A DNA stretch of 64,000 nucleotides from Caldilinea sp. CFX5 (GCA_021405325.1 QWII01000043.1:1-64000); one strand, 5' to 3'. Counted from the stretch's first letter, positions 9,078-21,321 are shown. Notes: generated by a model not told the origin, from the letters alone. Translations and numbers: made by a program.

Positions 9078-9170
9078 CTTATCGTTCACCTGCTCACAGC
9101 TGGTCTATGAGCAGGTGGGCGCCAACCTAAACCATCATCCTCCACTCCTAGAATTGCTAGAGGAAACCTG

Positions 9171-10292
9171 ATGAAAATTACCAAGCTCGAAACCTTTCTG
9201 GTCAAACCGCGCTGGCTCTTTCTCAAGATTCACACCGATGAAGGGCTGGTCGGTCTGGGCGAGCCGATTTTGGAAGGCCGCGCCCTGACCGTGGCTCAGG
9301 CCGTCGCCGAGATCGAACCCTATCTGATCGGCAAAGACCCAACCCGTGTTGTTCACCACTGGCAGGCGATCTACAAGCACGCCTTTTACCGTGGCGGCCC
9401 GATTATGACCAGCGCTCTCTCCGGCATTGACCATGCGCTCTGGGATCTGGCCGGCAAAGCGGTGGGGCTGCCGGTCTACAAGATGTTGGGCGGCCCCCTG
9501 CGCGACCGCATCAAGGTCTACAAAGGCATCGGCGGCGGCACCACTGAAGAAGCGGTGCAACGGGCCAAGGACGCCGTGGCCCAGGGCTTTCTCGCCCTCA
9601 AGACCGGCCCCTCCGGCGGGCGACCGGCGCGCATTATTGAAACCCCCGGCTTTGTCGAGCGGGTGGCCGAGCGTTTTGCCGCGCTGCGCGAAGCGGTGGG
9701 CAAGGAGATCGATATTGCTATTGACTTCCACGGCGCGGTTAGTCCGCAGACCGCAGGGTTGTTGATCAAGGCGCTGGAACCGTACCAGCCACTCTTTATT
9801 GAGGAGCCGGTGCAATGCCAGAATGTTGATGTGCTGGCCGACCTGGCTCGCAAAACCCACATTCCGATTGCCACCGGCGAGCGCATCTTTACCAAGTGGG
9901 GCTTCCGCGAAATTCTGGAAAAGCGCGCCGCCTCCATCCTGCAACCGGACATTTCCCATGCCGGCGGCATCTTTGAGGCGCGGCTGATTGCCGGCATGGC
10001 CGAAGCCTACTACGCCGCCATTGCCCCCCACTGCCCGCTGGGGCCGATATCGCTGGCGGCGGGGTTGCATGTCGATGCGTCGATTCCCAACTTCCTGGCG
10101 CAGGAACATACCACCTTTGGCGCCGGCTATCTGAAAGAACCCTTTGTCTTCAAAGATGGCTACCTGGAACTGCCCACCAAACCGGGCCTGGGCATTGAAC
10201 TGGACGAAGAAGCGATGGCCGACAAGATCGGTCACGACTGGCGCAACCCGGAGAGCTATCACCCTGATGATGGGGCGGCGATTGATTGGTAG
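9171..10292 (+). CDS. dgoD: D-galactonate dehydratase-type enolase superfamily enzyme
   Basis: Mg-dependent dehydration of a sugar acid to a 2-keto-3-deoxy acid. 373 residues with an N-terminal capping domain and a TIM barrel. The expected active-site set is present: metal ligands D185, E211 and E237, the general base/acid H187 in DFHGAV and H287 in APHCPLGP. Positions agree with the E. coli galactonate dehydratase set within two residues, so I use dgoD, but related acids (fuconate, rhamnonate) cannot be excluded. AGAGGAAA precedes the ATG. It converges on the L-rhamnose isomerase gene; a 23-bp hairpin lies between. Confidence 0.85.
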   Translation: MKITKLETFLVKPRWLFLKIHTDEGLVGLGEPILEGRALTVAQAVAEIEPYLIGKDPTRVVHHWQAIYKHAFYRGGPIMTSALSGIDHALWDLAGKAVGLPVYKMLGGPLRDRIKVYKGIGGGTTEEAVQRAKDAVAQGFLALKTGPSGGRPARIIETPGFVERVAERFAALREAVGKEIDIAIDFHGAVSPQTAGLLIKALEPYQPLFIEEPVQCQNVDVLADLARKTHIPIATGERIFTKWGFREILEKRAASILQPDISHAGGIFEARLIAGMAEAYYAAIAPHCPLGPISLAAGLHVDASIPNFLAQEHTTFGAGYLKEPFVFKDGYLELPTKPGLGIELDEEAMADKIGHDWRNPESYHPDDGAAIDW

Positions 10293-10317
10293 GAGAAGTT
10301 TTACCGTTTAAGCAGAG

Positions 10318-10380
10318 ATAAAGCGATTGAGCGATTCAGAAATTGGTTGGGACAATCTCTGAATCGCTCAATCGCTTTAT
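10318..10380. repeat. 23-bp perfect hairpin between convergent dgoD and rhaI
   Basis: Arms 10318-10340 and 10358-10380 are perfectly complementary (word GCGATTGA/GCGATTC repeated inside the arm), loop 17 bases. Position between two gene ends fits a bidirectional terminator, though the flanking T-run is short (ATTTA). Confidence 0.85.
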
Positions 10381-10393
10381 TTACCCACGTTTT

Positions 10394-11638
10394 TTACTGA
10401 AAACCGCCACTCGACTGGGACACGCCCCGTTCCTTGGCAACTTTGGCGTCGTAACCGCTGGCACGATGGGCGGCCATCGGGTCAACCGGCACGCCCAATT
10501 CGGTGCGCACCTGGGCCAGGAGCGGGCGCACATCGGTGCGGAAGGCGTCGGTGAGGATCTGGTGGGCGGCCAGCACTTCGCCAGCGGCCTGGGCATCGGC
10601 CAGCTTTTGGCGCGGCACACAGAGCGCCTTGGCATAGGCTTCCTGGCAATTCAAGACGGAGTAGATCATGGCGCCCACTTTGCCTTCGACGTTGTGCGCC
10701 TGGTCGATCATATAGGCGATGTTTTGGGCGGTGGTGCGCACGGTCTCATCCTGGCTCTGTTCACCGGCGGCCAGTTCGTTGTAGATCAGGAAGAGCTCAT
10801 AGGGGTTGGTGCTACCCACAATCAGGTCATCGTCGGCATATTTGCGGTTGTTAAAGTGGAAACCGCCCAGCCGCCCCTCGTCGAGTAGGAAGGCGACAAT
10901 CTGCTCAATGTTCACCCCCTGTGCATGGTGGCCGAGATCGACCAGCACCTGCGCCTGCGGCCCCAACTTGAGCGACCAGGCATAAGCCACGCCCCAGTCG
11001 GGAATGTCGGTGCTGTAGAAGGCCGGCTCGAAAAACTTGTATTCGAGCAACATGCGACCACCCGCCGGCAGATGTTTGTAGACGGTGCCGAGGTGGGTCT
11101 CAAAGCGCCGTTTGCGGGCGATCAGATTGTCCTGGCCGGCATAGTTGGTGCCATCGGCGAACCAGAGGCTCAGGGCGTCGCTGTTGGTCTTGCCCATGAT
11201 TTCGCAACATTCGAGCAGGTGATCCAGCGCTTGCTCCTGGGCGCCGGTGTCCGGGTTGCCCAACGACCCCAGTTTGTACTCGACATCTTGAAAAACATTC
11301 GGGTTGACGGCGCCGATCTTCACCCCTTGCGCTTCGGCGTATTGACGCATGGCCGTGTAGTCGCCATCTTCCGGCTTGTCCCACGGAATGTGGATCGCCA
11401 CTGAGGGCGCAATGCCGGTCATCCGGTGGACGGCGGCGGCGTCATCCATCTTCTGGCGCGTGGTGGTGGCGGCGCCGGGCCAGGGGAAGGCTTTGAAACG
11501 GGTGCCGCTGTTGGCGTAGCCCCAACTGGGCGTTTCGATCTTCTGCGCTTTGAGCGCGCTTTTTACCGCTTCAATGTCAATGCCATCAGCGGCCAGGGTT
11601 TCGGCCAGCACTTCATAGCCTTTGGTTGTATTTGCCAT
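10394..11638 (-). CDS. rhaI: L-rhamnose isomerase, RhaI type
   Basis: Interconverts L-rhamnose and L-rhamnulose (and some rare ketoses) in the cytoplasm. About 414 residues of the Rhizobium/Pseudomonas stutzeri subtype. TIM-barrel metal and substrate residues are visible in [45 protein letters not shown] and [13 protein letters not shown]. The ATG at 11638 ([10 protein letters not shown]) is preferred: AGCAGG precedes it, and the 30 in-frame codons upstream have no family match. No kinase or aldolase for rhamnulose is in the window, so the pathway partners lie elsewhere. Confidence 0.88.
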   Translation of the reverse strand: MANTTKGYEVLAETLAADGIDIEAVKSALKAQKIETPSWGYANSGTRFKAFPWPGAATTTRQKMDDAAAVHRMTGIAPSVAIHIPWDKPEDGDYTAMRQYAEAQGVKIGAVNPNVFQDVEYKLGSLGNPDTGAQEQALDHLLECCEIMGKTNSDALSLWFADGTNYAGQDNLIARKRRFETHLGTVYKHLPAGGRMLLEYKFFEPAFYSTDIPDWGVAYAWSLKLGPQAQVLVDLGHHAQGVNIEQIVAFLLDEGRLGGFHFNNRKYADDDLIVGSTNPYELFLIYNELAAGEQSQDETVRTTAQNIAYMIDQAHNVEGKVGAMIYSVLNCQEAYAKALCVPRQKLADAQAAGEVLAAHQILTDAFRTDVRPLLAQVRTELGVPVDPMAAHRASGYDAKVAKERGVSQSSGGFQ

Positions 11639-11852
11639 TCGCTTGCCTGCTTTCTGATCATGGGTGTAGGGGCGCGGATTCAGCTTGCGCGGATCAACTG
11701 TGTCGCAAATTCGCACCCGATATTGCATTAGTCACAATGATAGGAGATTATAACACAACCAATCATTTTCCAATCCAACACGGCGTTTTGCAGAATTGAT
11801 GGGTTGTGCGGTTAAATGAAGAAAACAGTCTTCAAGGGATGGAGGTCTCTGT

Positions 11853-12755
11853 ATGGCGGAAGTGATGCTCGAAAATGATCAGTTGCGGTTGGTGGTTGAT
11901 CCCCAGCAAGGGGTGAATGTGCTGGGCTTCTTTGTTCGGCGTGGTCGAGAATGGCTGACCGTGATGCCCGATGTGCGAAACGGGAAGAGCGAGCTAAAAG
12001 CCAGCAGTTTTGTCTTGGTTCCTTATTCTAACCGTATCGAAAAGGGCTATTTTACTTTTCAAGACCAGTCGTACCAACTCGCCAATGCTGAACGGCACGC
12101 CAGCCACGGCGATGTCCGGGGGCGCGCCTGGCAAGTCGATTCGGTGAACGCAACCGCAATTCACTGCTCCTTTAATTCACACACCTACGCCGACATCAAC
12201 TGGCCCTGGCCTTTCACAGCGACGCTTGACTATGCGTTGCAAGAGAATATCCTTTTCTCGCGTCTGACGGTCACGAACGAAGGCGGAACTGCCATGCCTG
12301 CCGGGTTGGGGTGGCATCCCTATTACAATCGCACCTTGACGAAGGCCGGTGAGCCAGTGCTGCTGCACTTCCAGGCGCCGCTGGTCTACCCCGATGCTAA
12401 CGACAACCGGATCCCTTCCGGCCCGGTGCAACCAATCGCGCCTAACCAGGATTTTGCCACCGAGCGGGCATTGACGCCGGAAAACTTTATCGACGCCTGT
12501 TTCTATGGCTATGCCGGCAATGGCGCCATCACCTGGCCGGCCAGCAAGGTGAAGCTCTCCTATAGCTGTTCGCCCAACTGCGCCCATCTCATCATCTTTA
12601 ACCCGGCCAAACCCTATTTCGCTGTCGAACCAGTGACAAATGCCAACAATGGGGTCAATCTCTATGCCCAAGGTGATCCCACGAGCGGGATTCAGGTGCT
12701 GGCGCCGGGAGAGACGTTAGAAGCGACATTTGCGATTAATGTACAGGACGTTTAG
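11853..12755 (+). CDS. Aldose 1-epimerase (galactose mutarotase-like) family protein
   Basis: 300 residues of the GalM-like beta-sandwich fold. Motifs include PYSNRI near residue 57, HGDVRG near 87, the GWHPYYNR segment with the catalytic-type His near 150 and VEPVTNANNG with the Glu near 264. Such enzymes interconvert sugar anomers. It is divergent from rhaI, which suggests a role in feeding sugar into that pathway. GGAGG precedes the ATG. A small gene of unknown function follows after four bases. Confidence 0.8.
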   Translation: MAEVMLENDQLRLVVDPQQGVNVLGFFVRRGREWLTVMPDVRNGKSELKASSFVLVPYSNRIEKGYFTFQDQSYQLANAERHASHGDVRGRAWQVDSVNATAIHCSFNSHTYADINWPWPFTATLDYALQENILFSRLTVTNEGGTAMPAGLGWHPYYNRTLTKAGEPVLLHFQAPLVYPDANDNRIPSGPVQPIAPNQDFATERALTPENFIDACFYGYAGNGAITWPASKVKLSYSCSPNCAHLIIFNPAKPYFAVEPVTNANNGVNLYAQGDPTSGIQVLAPGETLEATFAINVQDV

Positions 12756-12759
12756 AATC

Positions 12760-13092
12760 ATGATCGTAAAACTAGAGCATTCAACTGGATGTCAGCCTGA
12801 CTTAACGGTAGGCCAACCTTATGCCGTCATCGAGATCGAAGCGGACGATTTGCGCATTCTGAATGATCATGGACAGCCTTATCTCTATCCCAGCGAACAG
12901 TTCGATGTGATCGATGCCCGGCGGCCGCGCGACTGGATCATGGAAACTGGCGGTGATGGTGAACACTATGCCTACCCGCCCCAACTCAATCGCGTTGGCT
13001 TTTTCGAGGACTTTTTTGACGACAACGAAGAGAGCATTGCAACGTTTTGGCGGGTGGTCAACCAACGCTTAACCCTGGCTGCCGCTGACTAA
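12760..13092 (+). CDS. Hypothetical protein
   Basis: 110 residues starting MIVKLEHSTGCQPDL, four bases after the stop of the epimerase-like gene and eight bases before the hydrolase gene, so it belongs to this operon. Acidic, no membrane segment. The middle segment (YPSEQFDVID, PRDWI, PPQLNRVGFFEDFFDDNEES) looks like a compact alpha/beta domain. I do not recognise the family. No Shine-Dalgarno of its own; translation is probably coupled. Confidence 0.6.
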   Translation: MIVKLEHSTGCQPDLTVGQPYAVIEIEADDLRILNDHGQPYLYPSEQFDVIDARRPRDWIMETGGDGEHYAYPPQLNRVGFFEDFFDDNEESIATFWRVVNQRLTLAAAD

Positions 13093-13100
13093 CTGTAGGC

Positions 13101-13889
13101 ATGAAAGCATTTTTCTGGTTTGCTGCAACGGTCTTTATCGCTTACGTGGCGATCTGTCTACTGCTCTATTGGCAGCAGGAACGTCTTCTCTTTTTTCCCA
13201 CCAAGGTGCCGCCTGACTATCGCTATCCTTTCCCTCAGCCCTACACGGAAGTCATGTTGCCAGTATCGGGGGCGGCGCTCAACGTCGTCCACTTCACCCG
13301 GTCTGACCCCAATGGGGTAATTCTCTATCTCCACGGCAATGGCGATATTATTGCGCGTATGGAACCGCTGGCGGACTTCTTTCTGGGTCTCGGCTATGCA
13401 GTGGTCATCCCCGATTATCGCGGCTATGGCAAGAGTACCGGCGCGATCACCAGCGAGCAGGCTCTCCATGCCGACATGGCCGCCGTCTATCGCTATGTGC
13501 AAGAACATTACGCCGAAAACCAAATCACCATCTATGGCCAGTCGATGGGCACCGGCTTTGCTGCCCGTTTAGCGGCAGAGAACCGACCGGCGCGTCTCAT
13601 CCTCGAATCGCCCTATGACAGCGTCCGCGCCATGGCTGAGCGCCAATTCCCCTGGTTGCCCCGCTTTTTGCTCAAATACCAATTGCGCACCGATCTGCTT
13701 TTGCCCAAGGTCACTTGCCCGGTCTACTTAATTCACGGCACGGCTGATCCGGTGATTCCCTATGTTGCCAGTGAAATTCTTTATGCGCTCATTCCTGGAG
13801 AAAAAGAACTGTTGACGGTGACGGGGGGTGGTCATAATCTACTATTGCGTGATGAGCGGGTGCGTGCATTTCTGCAAAAAATTCTATAA
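13101..13889 (+). CDS. Membrane-anchored alpha/beta hydrolase (BEM46/ABHD13-like)
   Basis: 262 residues. Residues 5-22 form an N-terminal membrane anchor. The fold carries a complete Ser-Asp-His triad: nucleophile elbow GQSMGTG near residue 149, Asp in HGTADPVIP near 213 and His in GGGHNLLL near 248; the oxyanion region is YLHGNGD. Family members are serine hydrolases with lipid or peptide substrates that are mostly undefined. Last gene of the epimerase operon. Confidence 0.85.
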   Translation: MKAFFWFAATVFIAYVAICLLLYWQQERLLFFPTKVPPDYRYPFPQPYTEVMLPVSGAALNVVHFTRSDPNGVILYLHGNGDIIARMEPLADFFLGLGYAVVIPDYRGYGKSTGAITSEQALHADMAAVYRYVQEHYAENQITIYGQSMGTGFAARLAAENRPARLILESPYDSVRAMAERQFPWLPRFLLKYQLRTDLLLPKVTCPVYLIHGTADPVIPYVASEILYALIPGEKELLTVTGGGHNLLLRDERVRAFLQKIL

Positions 13890-13905
13890 AATTGTTGAGC
13901 ATGTG

Positions 13906-13914
13906 TGGTATACT
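13906..13914 (+). promoter_or_regulatory. Extended -10 promoter of the DUF433/DUF5615 module
   Basis: TGG directly followed by TATACT (13909-13914) gives an extended -10 element about 45 bases before the antitoxin ATG. No -35 at 17 bases is evident, as is common with extended -10 promoters. Confidence 0.45.
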
Positions 13915-13959
13915 GAAAGTGAAGTACAGCACTGTTTTTTTTGCAGGAGGAATTTCAAG

Positions 13960-14187
13960 ATGGTAGAAATTGCCCCGCGCATTGTCGTTGACCCGGCAGT
14001 ACGCTTTGGTAAGCCAGTGATTCAAGGAACGCGGATGACGGTCGCTGCTGTTCTCGCCAAACTCGCCGGTGGCATGTCCATCGAAGAAGTAATGCACGAG
14101 TACGATCTGTCGCAGACCGATATGCTTGCTGCGCTCGGGTATGCGGCAAACCGGCTGGCCGATGAAGAACTGTTGGTGCATGGGTAA
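13960..14187 (+). CDS. DUF433 domain antitoxin
   Basis: 75 residues. The whole protein is a DUF433 domain, a winged-helix-like DNA-binding antitoxin: RIVVDPAVRFGKPVIQGTR, then VLAKLAGGMSIEEVMHEYDLS and AALGYAANR. It should neutralise the PIN-like product of the next gene and repress the operon. The ATG at 13960 has CAGGAGG 9 bases upstream. Its TAA stop overlaps the toxin ATG (TAATG). Confidence 0.88.
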   Translation: MVEIAPRIVVDPAVRFGKPVIQGTRMTVAAVLAKLAGGMSIEEVMHEYDLSQTDMLAALGYAANRLADEELLVHG

Positions 14188-14567
14188 TGTGGCGCTTTTT
14201 AATTGATGAAGATATGCCACGTTCGACCGCCGTTTCGTTACGTGGCGCCGGTTATGTAGTCGAAGATGTACGCGACGTCGGTTTACGCGGCCACAGTGAT
14301 GCTGACGTTTTTGCTTATGCGCAACGCTATGCGGCAACCCTCATCAGTGTTGATAAGGGTTTTACCAATTTACTAACCTTTCCTCTCGGCACGCACGCCG
14401 GTATTATTGTTGTCCGTATTCCCGATGATGTGCCGCCAAAACGCTTAAATGAAGAATTGTTACAGGCGCTTATTACGCTGGCGCCGCAACCTTTAACCGG
14501 ATTGCTAATCATCGTTGAGATTGGGCGAATGCGCGTGCGCCGTCCAACCTCAACGATCCAAAATTGA
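14187..14567 (+). CDS. DUF5615 PIN-like toxin
   Basis: 126 residues of the Mut7-C/DUF5615 PIN-like nuclease family. The acidic residues D7 and D9 of FLIDEDMP, then D in GHSDADVF and the SVDKGFTNL segment near residue 56, form the expected active site for RNA cleavage. The start overlaps the antitoxin stop by one base, typical for translationally coupled type II toxin-antitoxin pairs. C-terminal 15 residues are basic (RMRVRR). Confidence 0.87.
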   Translation: MWRFLIDEDMPRSTAVSLRGAGYVVEDVRDVGLRGHSDADVFAYAQRYAATLISVDKGFTNLLTFPLGTHAGIIVVRIPDDVPPKRLNEELLQALITLAPQPLTGLLIIVEIGRMRVRRPTSTIQN

Positions 14568-14651
14568 TAGGACTTACGCAAGACGGATTCACCGCCAGTG
14601 AGACCTGTCAGGTTTCGGAAACCTGACAGGTCCGGTGTTGCGTAAGTCCTA
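14568..14651. repeat. Nested hairpin: CTTACGCAA outer stem, ACCTGTCAGGTTT inner stem
   Basis: Outer arms of 14 bases (14568-14581 and 14638-14651, TAGGACTTACGCAA) enclose an inner perfect 13-bp stem (14603-14615 and 14619-14631) with loop CGG. The inner 29 bases recur at 47450-47478 with a single difference in the loop. It starts one base after the DUF5615 stop. Confidence 0.9.
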
Positions 14652-14679
14652 ATTGAAAACCAATTATAGAAATCGAACA

Positions 14680-17990
<3,311 letters not shown>

Positions 17991-17994
<4 letters not shown>

Positions 17995-18065
17995 ACAGGT
18001 AGACAGGTAGATAGGTAGATACGTCCTATTTCCCTGTGTACCTGTCTACCTGTCTACCTATCTAC
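17991..18065. repeat. GTAGACAG octamer hairpin at the carB stop
   Basis: Left side: GTAGACAG, GTAGACAG, GTAGATAG, GTAGATAC (17991-18022). Right side (18038-18065) carries the complementary CTGTCTAC/CTATCTAC words. The first octamer supplies the carB stop TAG (17992-17994). The same unit recurs at 26532-26630, 42033-42047 and 61263-61286. Confidence 0.92.
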
Positions 18066-18101
18066 CCCTCGTTAAGCAACCTTCGATTCGCACATACTGC
18101 T

Positions 18102-18132
18102 TTGTCAGGTAGCGGCATCAATTTGTTATAAT
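18102..18132 (+). promoter_or_regulatory. Sigma-70-like promoter
   Basis: TTGTCA (18102-18107) and a perfect TATAAT (18127-18132) with a 19-base spacer, which is longer than the optimum of 17. It lies about 80 bases before the next gene. Confidence 0.5.
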
Positions 18133-18212
18133 TTAGAGAAAAATATAAACTGCGTACTACAAGGAAGAAATCCCTTCTTCATCACCCAGACCACTGTTGT
18201 AAGGAGAAAACC

Positions 18213-18986
18213 ATGACATTTGTTGCCTGGTTACTGATCATTTTGGCGTTAGGCGCCGTGGGCCTTTGGCTGAAACGCGACTGGGAGGCGCGCCGACGGG
18301 CGGCAGAAGAGCCGTCGGCGGATAAGACAGCCGAGGGTAACAACCGGCCCAGTGCGTCGCCCCTGGCGCCGTTGCGCGAAGGCGTGGCGCAACTTTTTGG
18401 CGCCAAACAACCGCGCCTGGGCGCCAAGTTTCGCCAGTGGATGACGCCGGCGTTTGACAAGGAACCGGAACTGCGGAACTGGCTGGCCGGCTTGTCGGAC
18501 GAACAATTGGATGCCCTGACAACCCATATCGACGCGTTTGCCCAGGAGATGGGCTTCCAATTGCGTTGGCTGCTTGATCAGGAAATGGCGCAACAGCCGG
18601 CGTTGGCCCAATCACTCACCCGCGTAGTGGCCGATTACTGTCGCGCCTGTCGCCACTCGGTGAATTTACAAGAGGAGTTAGCGGTCTACAAGACCATCCG
18701 CCAGTATCAACAAGCGCCCCAGACGCAGCCCAACCGCGCGCTGGGGGAAGCGCTCTTTGGCAAATTGCTGGAACAAGGTTTAACCCCCGTGAAGGTTGCC
18801 GAACATTTGGCCTTGCCGGAGAAGGAACGCCGCCAACAAGTGGCCGCGACAATCCAACAGGTGGCCGCTGACAAGCCGCTCGTCTTGCAAAAACTGGTGA
18901 AAGAAGTTGTCTTTCACCACAACGGCGCCAGTGCGAACGGCGCCGGCATGAACGGCGCCGCCAAGGGCGCTGGTCCGCATAATTAG
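18213..18986 (+). CDS. Membrane-anchored hypothetical protein
   Basis: 257 residues. Residues 3-20 (FVAWLLIILALGAVGLWL) form one N-terminal transmembrane helix followed by basic residues, so the rest is cytoplasmic. Residues 70-230 are helical with conserved-looking Trp/Leu patterns (FRQWMTPAF, LRNWLAGLSDEQLDALTTHI). The tail is Gly/Ala/Asn-rich (NGASANGAGMNGAAKGAG) with short repeats. TAAGGAG lies 8 bases before the ATG. Function and family unknown. Confidence 0.7.
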   Translation: MTFVAWLLIILALGAVGLWLKRDWEARRRAAEEPSADKTAEGNNRPSASPLAPLREGVAQLFGAKQPRLGAKFRQWMTPAFDKEPELRNWLAGLSDEQLDALTTHIDAFAQEMGFQLRWLLDQEMAQQPALAQSLTRVVADYCRACRHSVNLQEELAVYKTIRQYQQAPQTQPNRALGEALFGKLLEQGLTPVKVAEHLALPEKERRQQVAATIQQVAADKPLVLQKLVKEVVFHHNGASANGAGMNGAAKGAGPHN

Positions 18987-19034
18987 ACAACTGCCATTAG
19001 ACAATCGTACTGTTTGTTGAGTGATAAACCAATT

Positions 19035-19061
19035 TGCGTAATCTGCGTAATCTGCGTAATC
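19035..19061. repeat. Three tandem TGCGTAATC nonamers
   Basis: Exact units at 19035-19043, 19044-19052 and 19053-19061, without an inverted partner. They lie in the spacer before a small gene. Confidence 0.85.
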
Positions 19062-19169
19062 TTTGACCAAGTAAATGGTTCTCTATACCAACAAGCGCCG
19101 GCAAGTCATACCATATACAGGAGTAATGGGTTACTTGCTGTGTTGCTCGTGAGTATAAAAGGAGGAGTT

Positions 19170-19412
19170 ATGGGACGCTTGATCACCTTTGTGGTTGGCA
19201 TTCTGGTGGGCGTAGCCCTGAAATGGCAATATGACCAACAATCAAGCCTTGCGCCAGCGCCGCAAACAACGGAACGGGGGACGGCGTCACCCCGGCCGTC
19301 GGCTACCGCTGTTCAAGAAATTGCGATCACTGTGCAAGAGACCAATCAACCTGTGACTACACCGCCAGCACAACCGACCGAAAATCGAGCCAGCCCGCCG
19401 GATGCGGGGTAA
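19170..19412 (+). CDS. Small single-span membrane protein, unknown
   Basis: 80 residues: MGRLITFVVGILVGVALKW is an N-terminal hydrophobic anchor, and the remainder is a low-complexity Pro/Thr/Gln/Ser stretch. AAAGGAGG lies a few bases upstream, which supports translation. The last 56 bases overlap the end of the convergent solute-binding protein gene on the other strand, so the C-terminal 18 residues are constrained by that gene. No family recognised. Confidence 0.5.
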   Translation: MGRLITFVVGILVGVALKWQYDQQSSLAPAPQTTERGTASPRPSATAVQEIAITVQETNQPVTTPPAQPTENRASPPDAG

Positions 19413-20970
19413 AGTTGCGCAGCGCCGTGCGCATGGCTAAAGCCGTGGGCTTGAAGTAGGGAATAATGACGGCGCCTTCCTCCATCAATAGTTGTTGGGC
19501 GTTCCGGTAGAGCGTCTTACGCTGCTCTTCCTGGCGTTCGCCGCGCGCCTGGTCGATCAGTTCATCCAGGGCCGGGTTGCGCCAGTTGCTTTCGTTGCCT
19601 TTGGCGCTGGAGTGGTAGGCCACCATAAAGGTCTCGTCAATGCTGGGGCGGAAGCCCCAATTGCCGGTGTGAAAGGGCACATGGCCGGCATAGTCGCTCC
19701 AATAGGCTTGCGCCGGCACCCGCACCACCCGCATCGTAATGCCTGCCGGTTTCGCCATCTCTGCAAAGGCGTGGGCCATCTCTTCCATGCCGGGGCGCAC
19801 GGTTGAGGTCAACAGATCGATTTTGATGCCCTTGGTGTAACCGCTTTTGTTTAGCAGGGTGCGTGCGTGCGCCGGATCGTAGGGACGCAGCGGCAGATCG
19901 GCCCAAAAAGGGCTGATCGGGGCGACGGGGTGGTCATTGCCGGCTACGCCGCTCCGGCGCAGAACACGCGCTTGCATAGCATTACGGTCAACACAAAATT
20001 TGAACGCTTCCCGTACCTGCGGTTTGTGAAAGGGCGCCGCCGTCGCCCGCATGACAATGGTCTGATAGGCGCCGCTAACGGTGCTGTTCACCGTCAAATT
20101 TGGTTCAGCGCGCAACGCTTCAACTTCTTCGGTGCCTACCTGCATCAACAGATCAACCTGGCCCTTTTGCAAGGCGGCCACCTGCTCCTGGTAGGGAATA
20201 AAAAGAAACTCAAGGCCCTCCATGGCCGGCTGGTCGCGTTGCCAATATTGGGGATTGCGCATCAACCGAGTGCGCACCCCCACTTCGTGGCTGATCAGTT
20301 GAAAAGGCCCCGTCCCCGATGGTTTAGCGGTCAGAAATTCGCTGGGGAGATCATGGGGAACAATGCGGGCCTGGGGGGCGCCCAGCAGCAAGGGCAATTC
20401 AGCGCTGGGCGTTTTGAGATCAAAACGCACCGTATACTGATCTAGCGCGGCCACCTTCTCCACAAATTGCAGGGCGCTCCGAAAGGGCGAACCGGCATCG
20501 GGGTTCAAAATCCGCTCAAAAGTGTAGATTACGTCCTGTGCCGAAAAGGTTGTGCCATGATGAAAGCGCACCCCTTCGCGCAACGTAAAGGTCCAACTGC
20601 GCAAGGTCGGGGAAGCCTCCCAACTTGCGGCCAACATCGGCTGGGGCGTCAAGGTGTGATCGACCCAGACCAACGCATCAAAGAGCGCAAAGCCGATCTG
20701 GTGCTCTTCGATGACGCTGTAGAAGGCGGGATCTAATTGCTTGGCGGGGCCAGGGAAAGCAACGCGCAGCGTCGGCCCGTCGCCATTGGCCGCACCGGTG
20801 CTATTACGCGTGGGCGTCGCGACAACAGTCGGCGTGCGCAGCGTACCTGTGGTCGCCATGGTGGTGGCCGGCGTAGTTGCCGTCGTGGTGGTCGAACAGG
20901 CTTGCGCCCAGAGCGCCGCGCCGCCACTCACAGCAAGGCCAAGTAAGAAATGCCGACGATTGATAACCAT
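19357..20970 (-). CDS. ABC transporter substrate-binding lipoprotein, peptide/nickel family 5
   Basis: 537 residues. The N-terminus NRRHFLLGLAVSGGAALWAQAC combines a twin-arginine signal with a lipobox, so the mature protein is Tat-exported and lipid-anchored at Cys25. A Thr-rich linker follows. The body is the SBP_bac_5 fold (PGPAKQLDPAFYSVIEEHQIGFALFDALV, LREGVRFHHGTTFSAQDVIYTFERI). Such proteins bind di- or oligopeptides, nickel chelates or glycosides. No permease or ATPase of this family is adjacent, so it is an orphan binding protein here. Confidence 0.88.
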   Translation of the reverse strand: MVINRRHFLLGLAVSGGAALWAQACSTTTTATTPATTMATTGTLRTPTVVATPTRNSTGAANGDGPTLRVAFPGPAKQLDPAFYSVIEEHQIGFALFDALVWVDHTLTPQPMLAASWEASPTLRSWTFTLREGVRFHHGTTFSAQDVIYTFERILNPDAGSPFRSALQFVEKVAALDQYTVRFDLKTPSAELPLLLGAPQARIVPHDLPSEFLTAKPSGTGPFQLISHEVGVRTRLMRNPQYWQRDQPAMEGLEFLFIPYQEQVAALQKGQVDLLMQVGTEEVEALRAEPNLTVNSTVSGAYQTIVMRATAAPFHKPQVREAFKFCVDRNAMQARVLRRSGVAGNDHPVAPISPFWADLPLRPYDPAHARTLLNKSGYTKGIKIDLLTSTVRPGMEEMAHAFAEMAKPAGITMRVVRVPAQAYWSDYAGHVPFHTGNWGFRPSIDETFMVAYHSSAKGNESNWRNPALDELIDQARGERQEEQRKTLYRNAQQLLMEEGAVIIPYFKPTALAMRTALRNFTPHPAGWLDFRSVVLAV

Positions 20971-21321
20971 CTTGTATGTTAAACCATCTTATGCACTAAC
21001 CAGAGAAGAGTTTTGGCAATAACCGACGTTTATTGACGATGAATCCAGTGAGCAGCAAGGAAGAGGTAAATAACTGGAAGGTGTCAAAAGCATACCATAA
21101 TAACGCGATTGTTGGCAATCCGTTTTTTGACTTAAATTAAATTTAACAAAACAAGGCGAGCGCTACCGTTACCAGGAATTCCAGTCGCTCCTTCAATACC
21201 TTGCCACCATCGCACATTCGTGCTACAATAATAGTTACAAATCGGGCTGTACTGGACTGAATCGGGTGTAAATCGCGCCCTATACACAGCAGTACGCGAA
21301 TAATCAGCCATCCTACTATTC
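20971..21321. other. Intergenic region with dnaX promoter
   Basis: 351 bases between divergent genes. Apart from the dnaX promoter (separate entry) I see an AT-rich tract (21118-21150) and no gene, SRP RNA or repeat. Confidence 0.5.
21201..21229 (+). promoter_or_regulatory. dnaX promoter
   Basis: TTGCCA (21201-21206), 17-base spacer, TGC plus TACAAT (21224-21229): a -35, an extended -10 and a -10 at ideal spacing. It predicts a leader of about 85 bases before dnaX. Confidence 0.65.

Noticed and set aside
9135..10262. 375-codon open frame antisense to the galactonate-type dehydratase gene
   Set aside because: The sense strand has all catalytic residues of the enolase superfamily; the antisense product has no recognisable motif.
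20971..21321. SRP RNA or tRNA near dnaX
   Set aside because: No GGAAGGAAGC-like SRP loop, no T-loop/anticodon arrangement.
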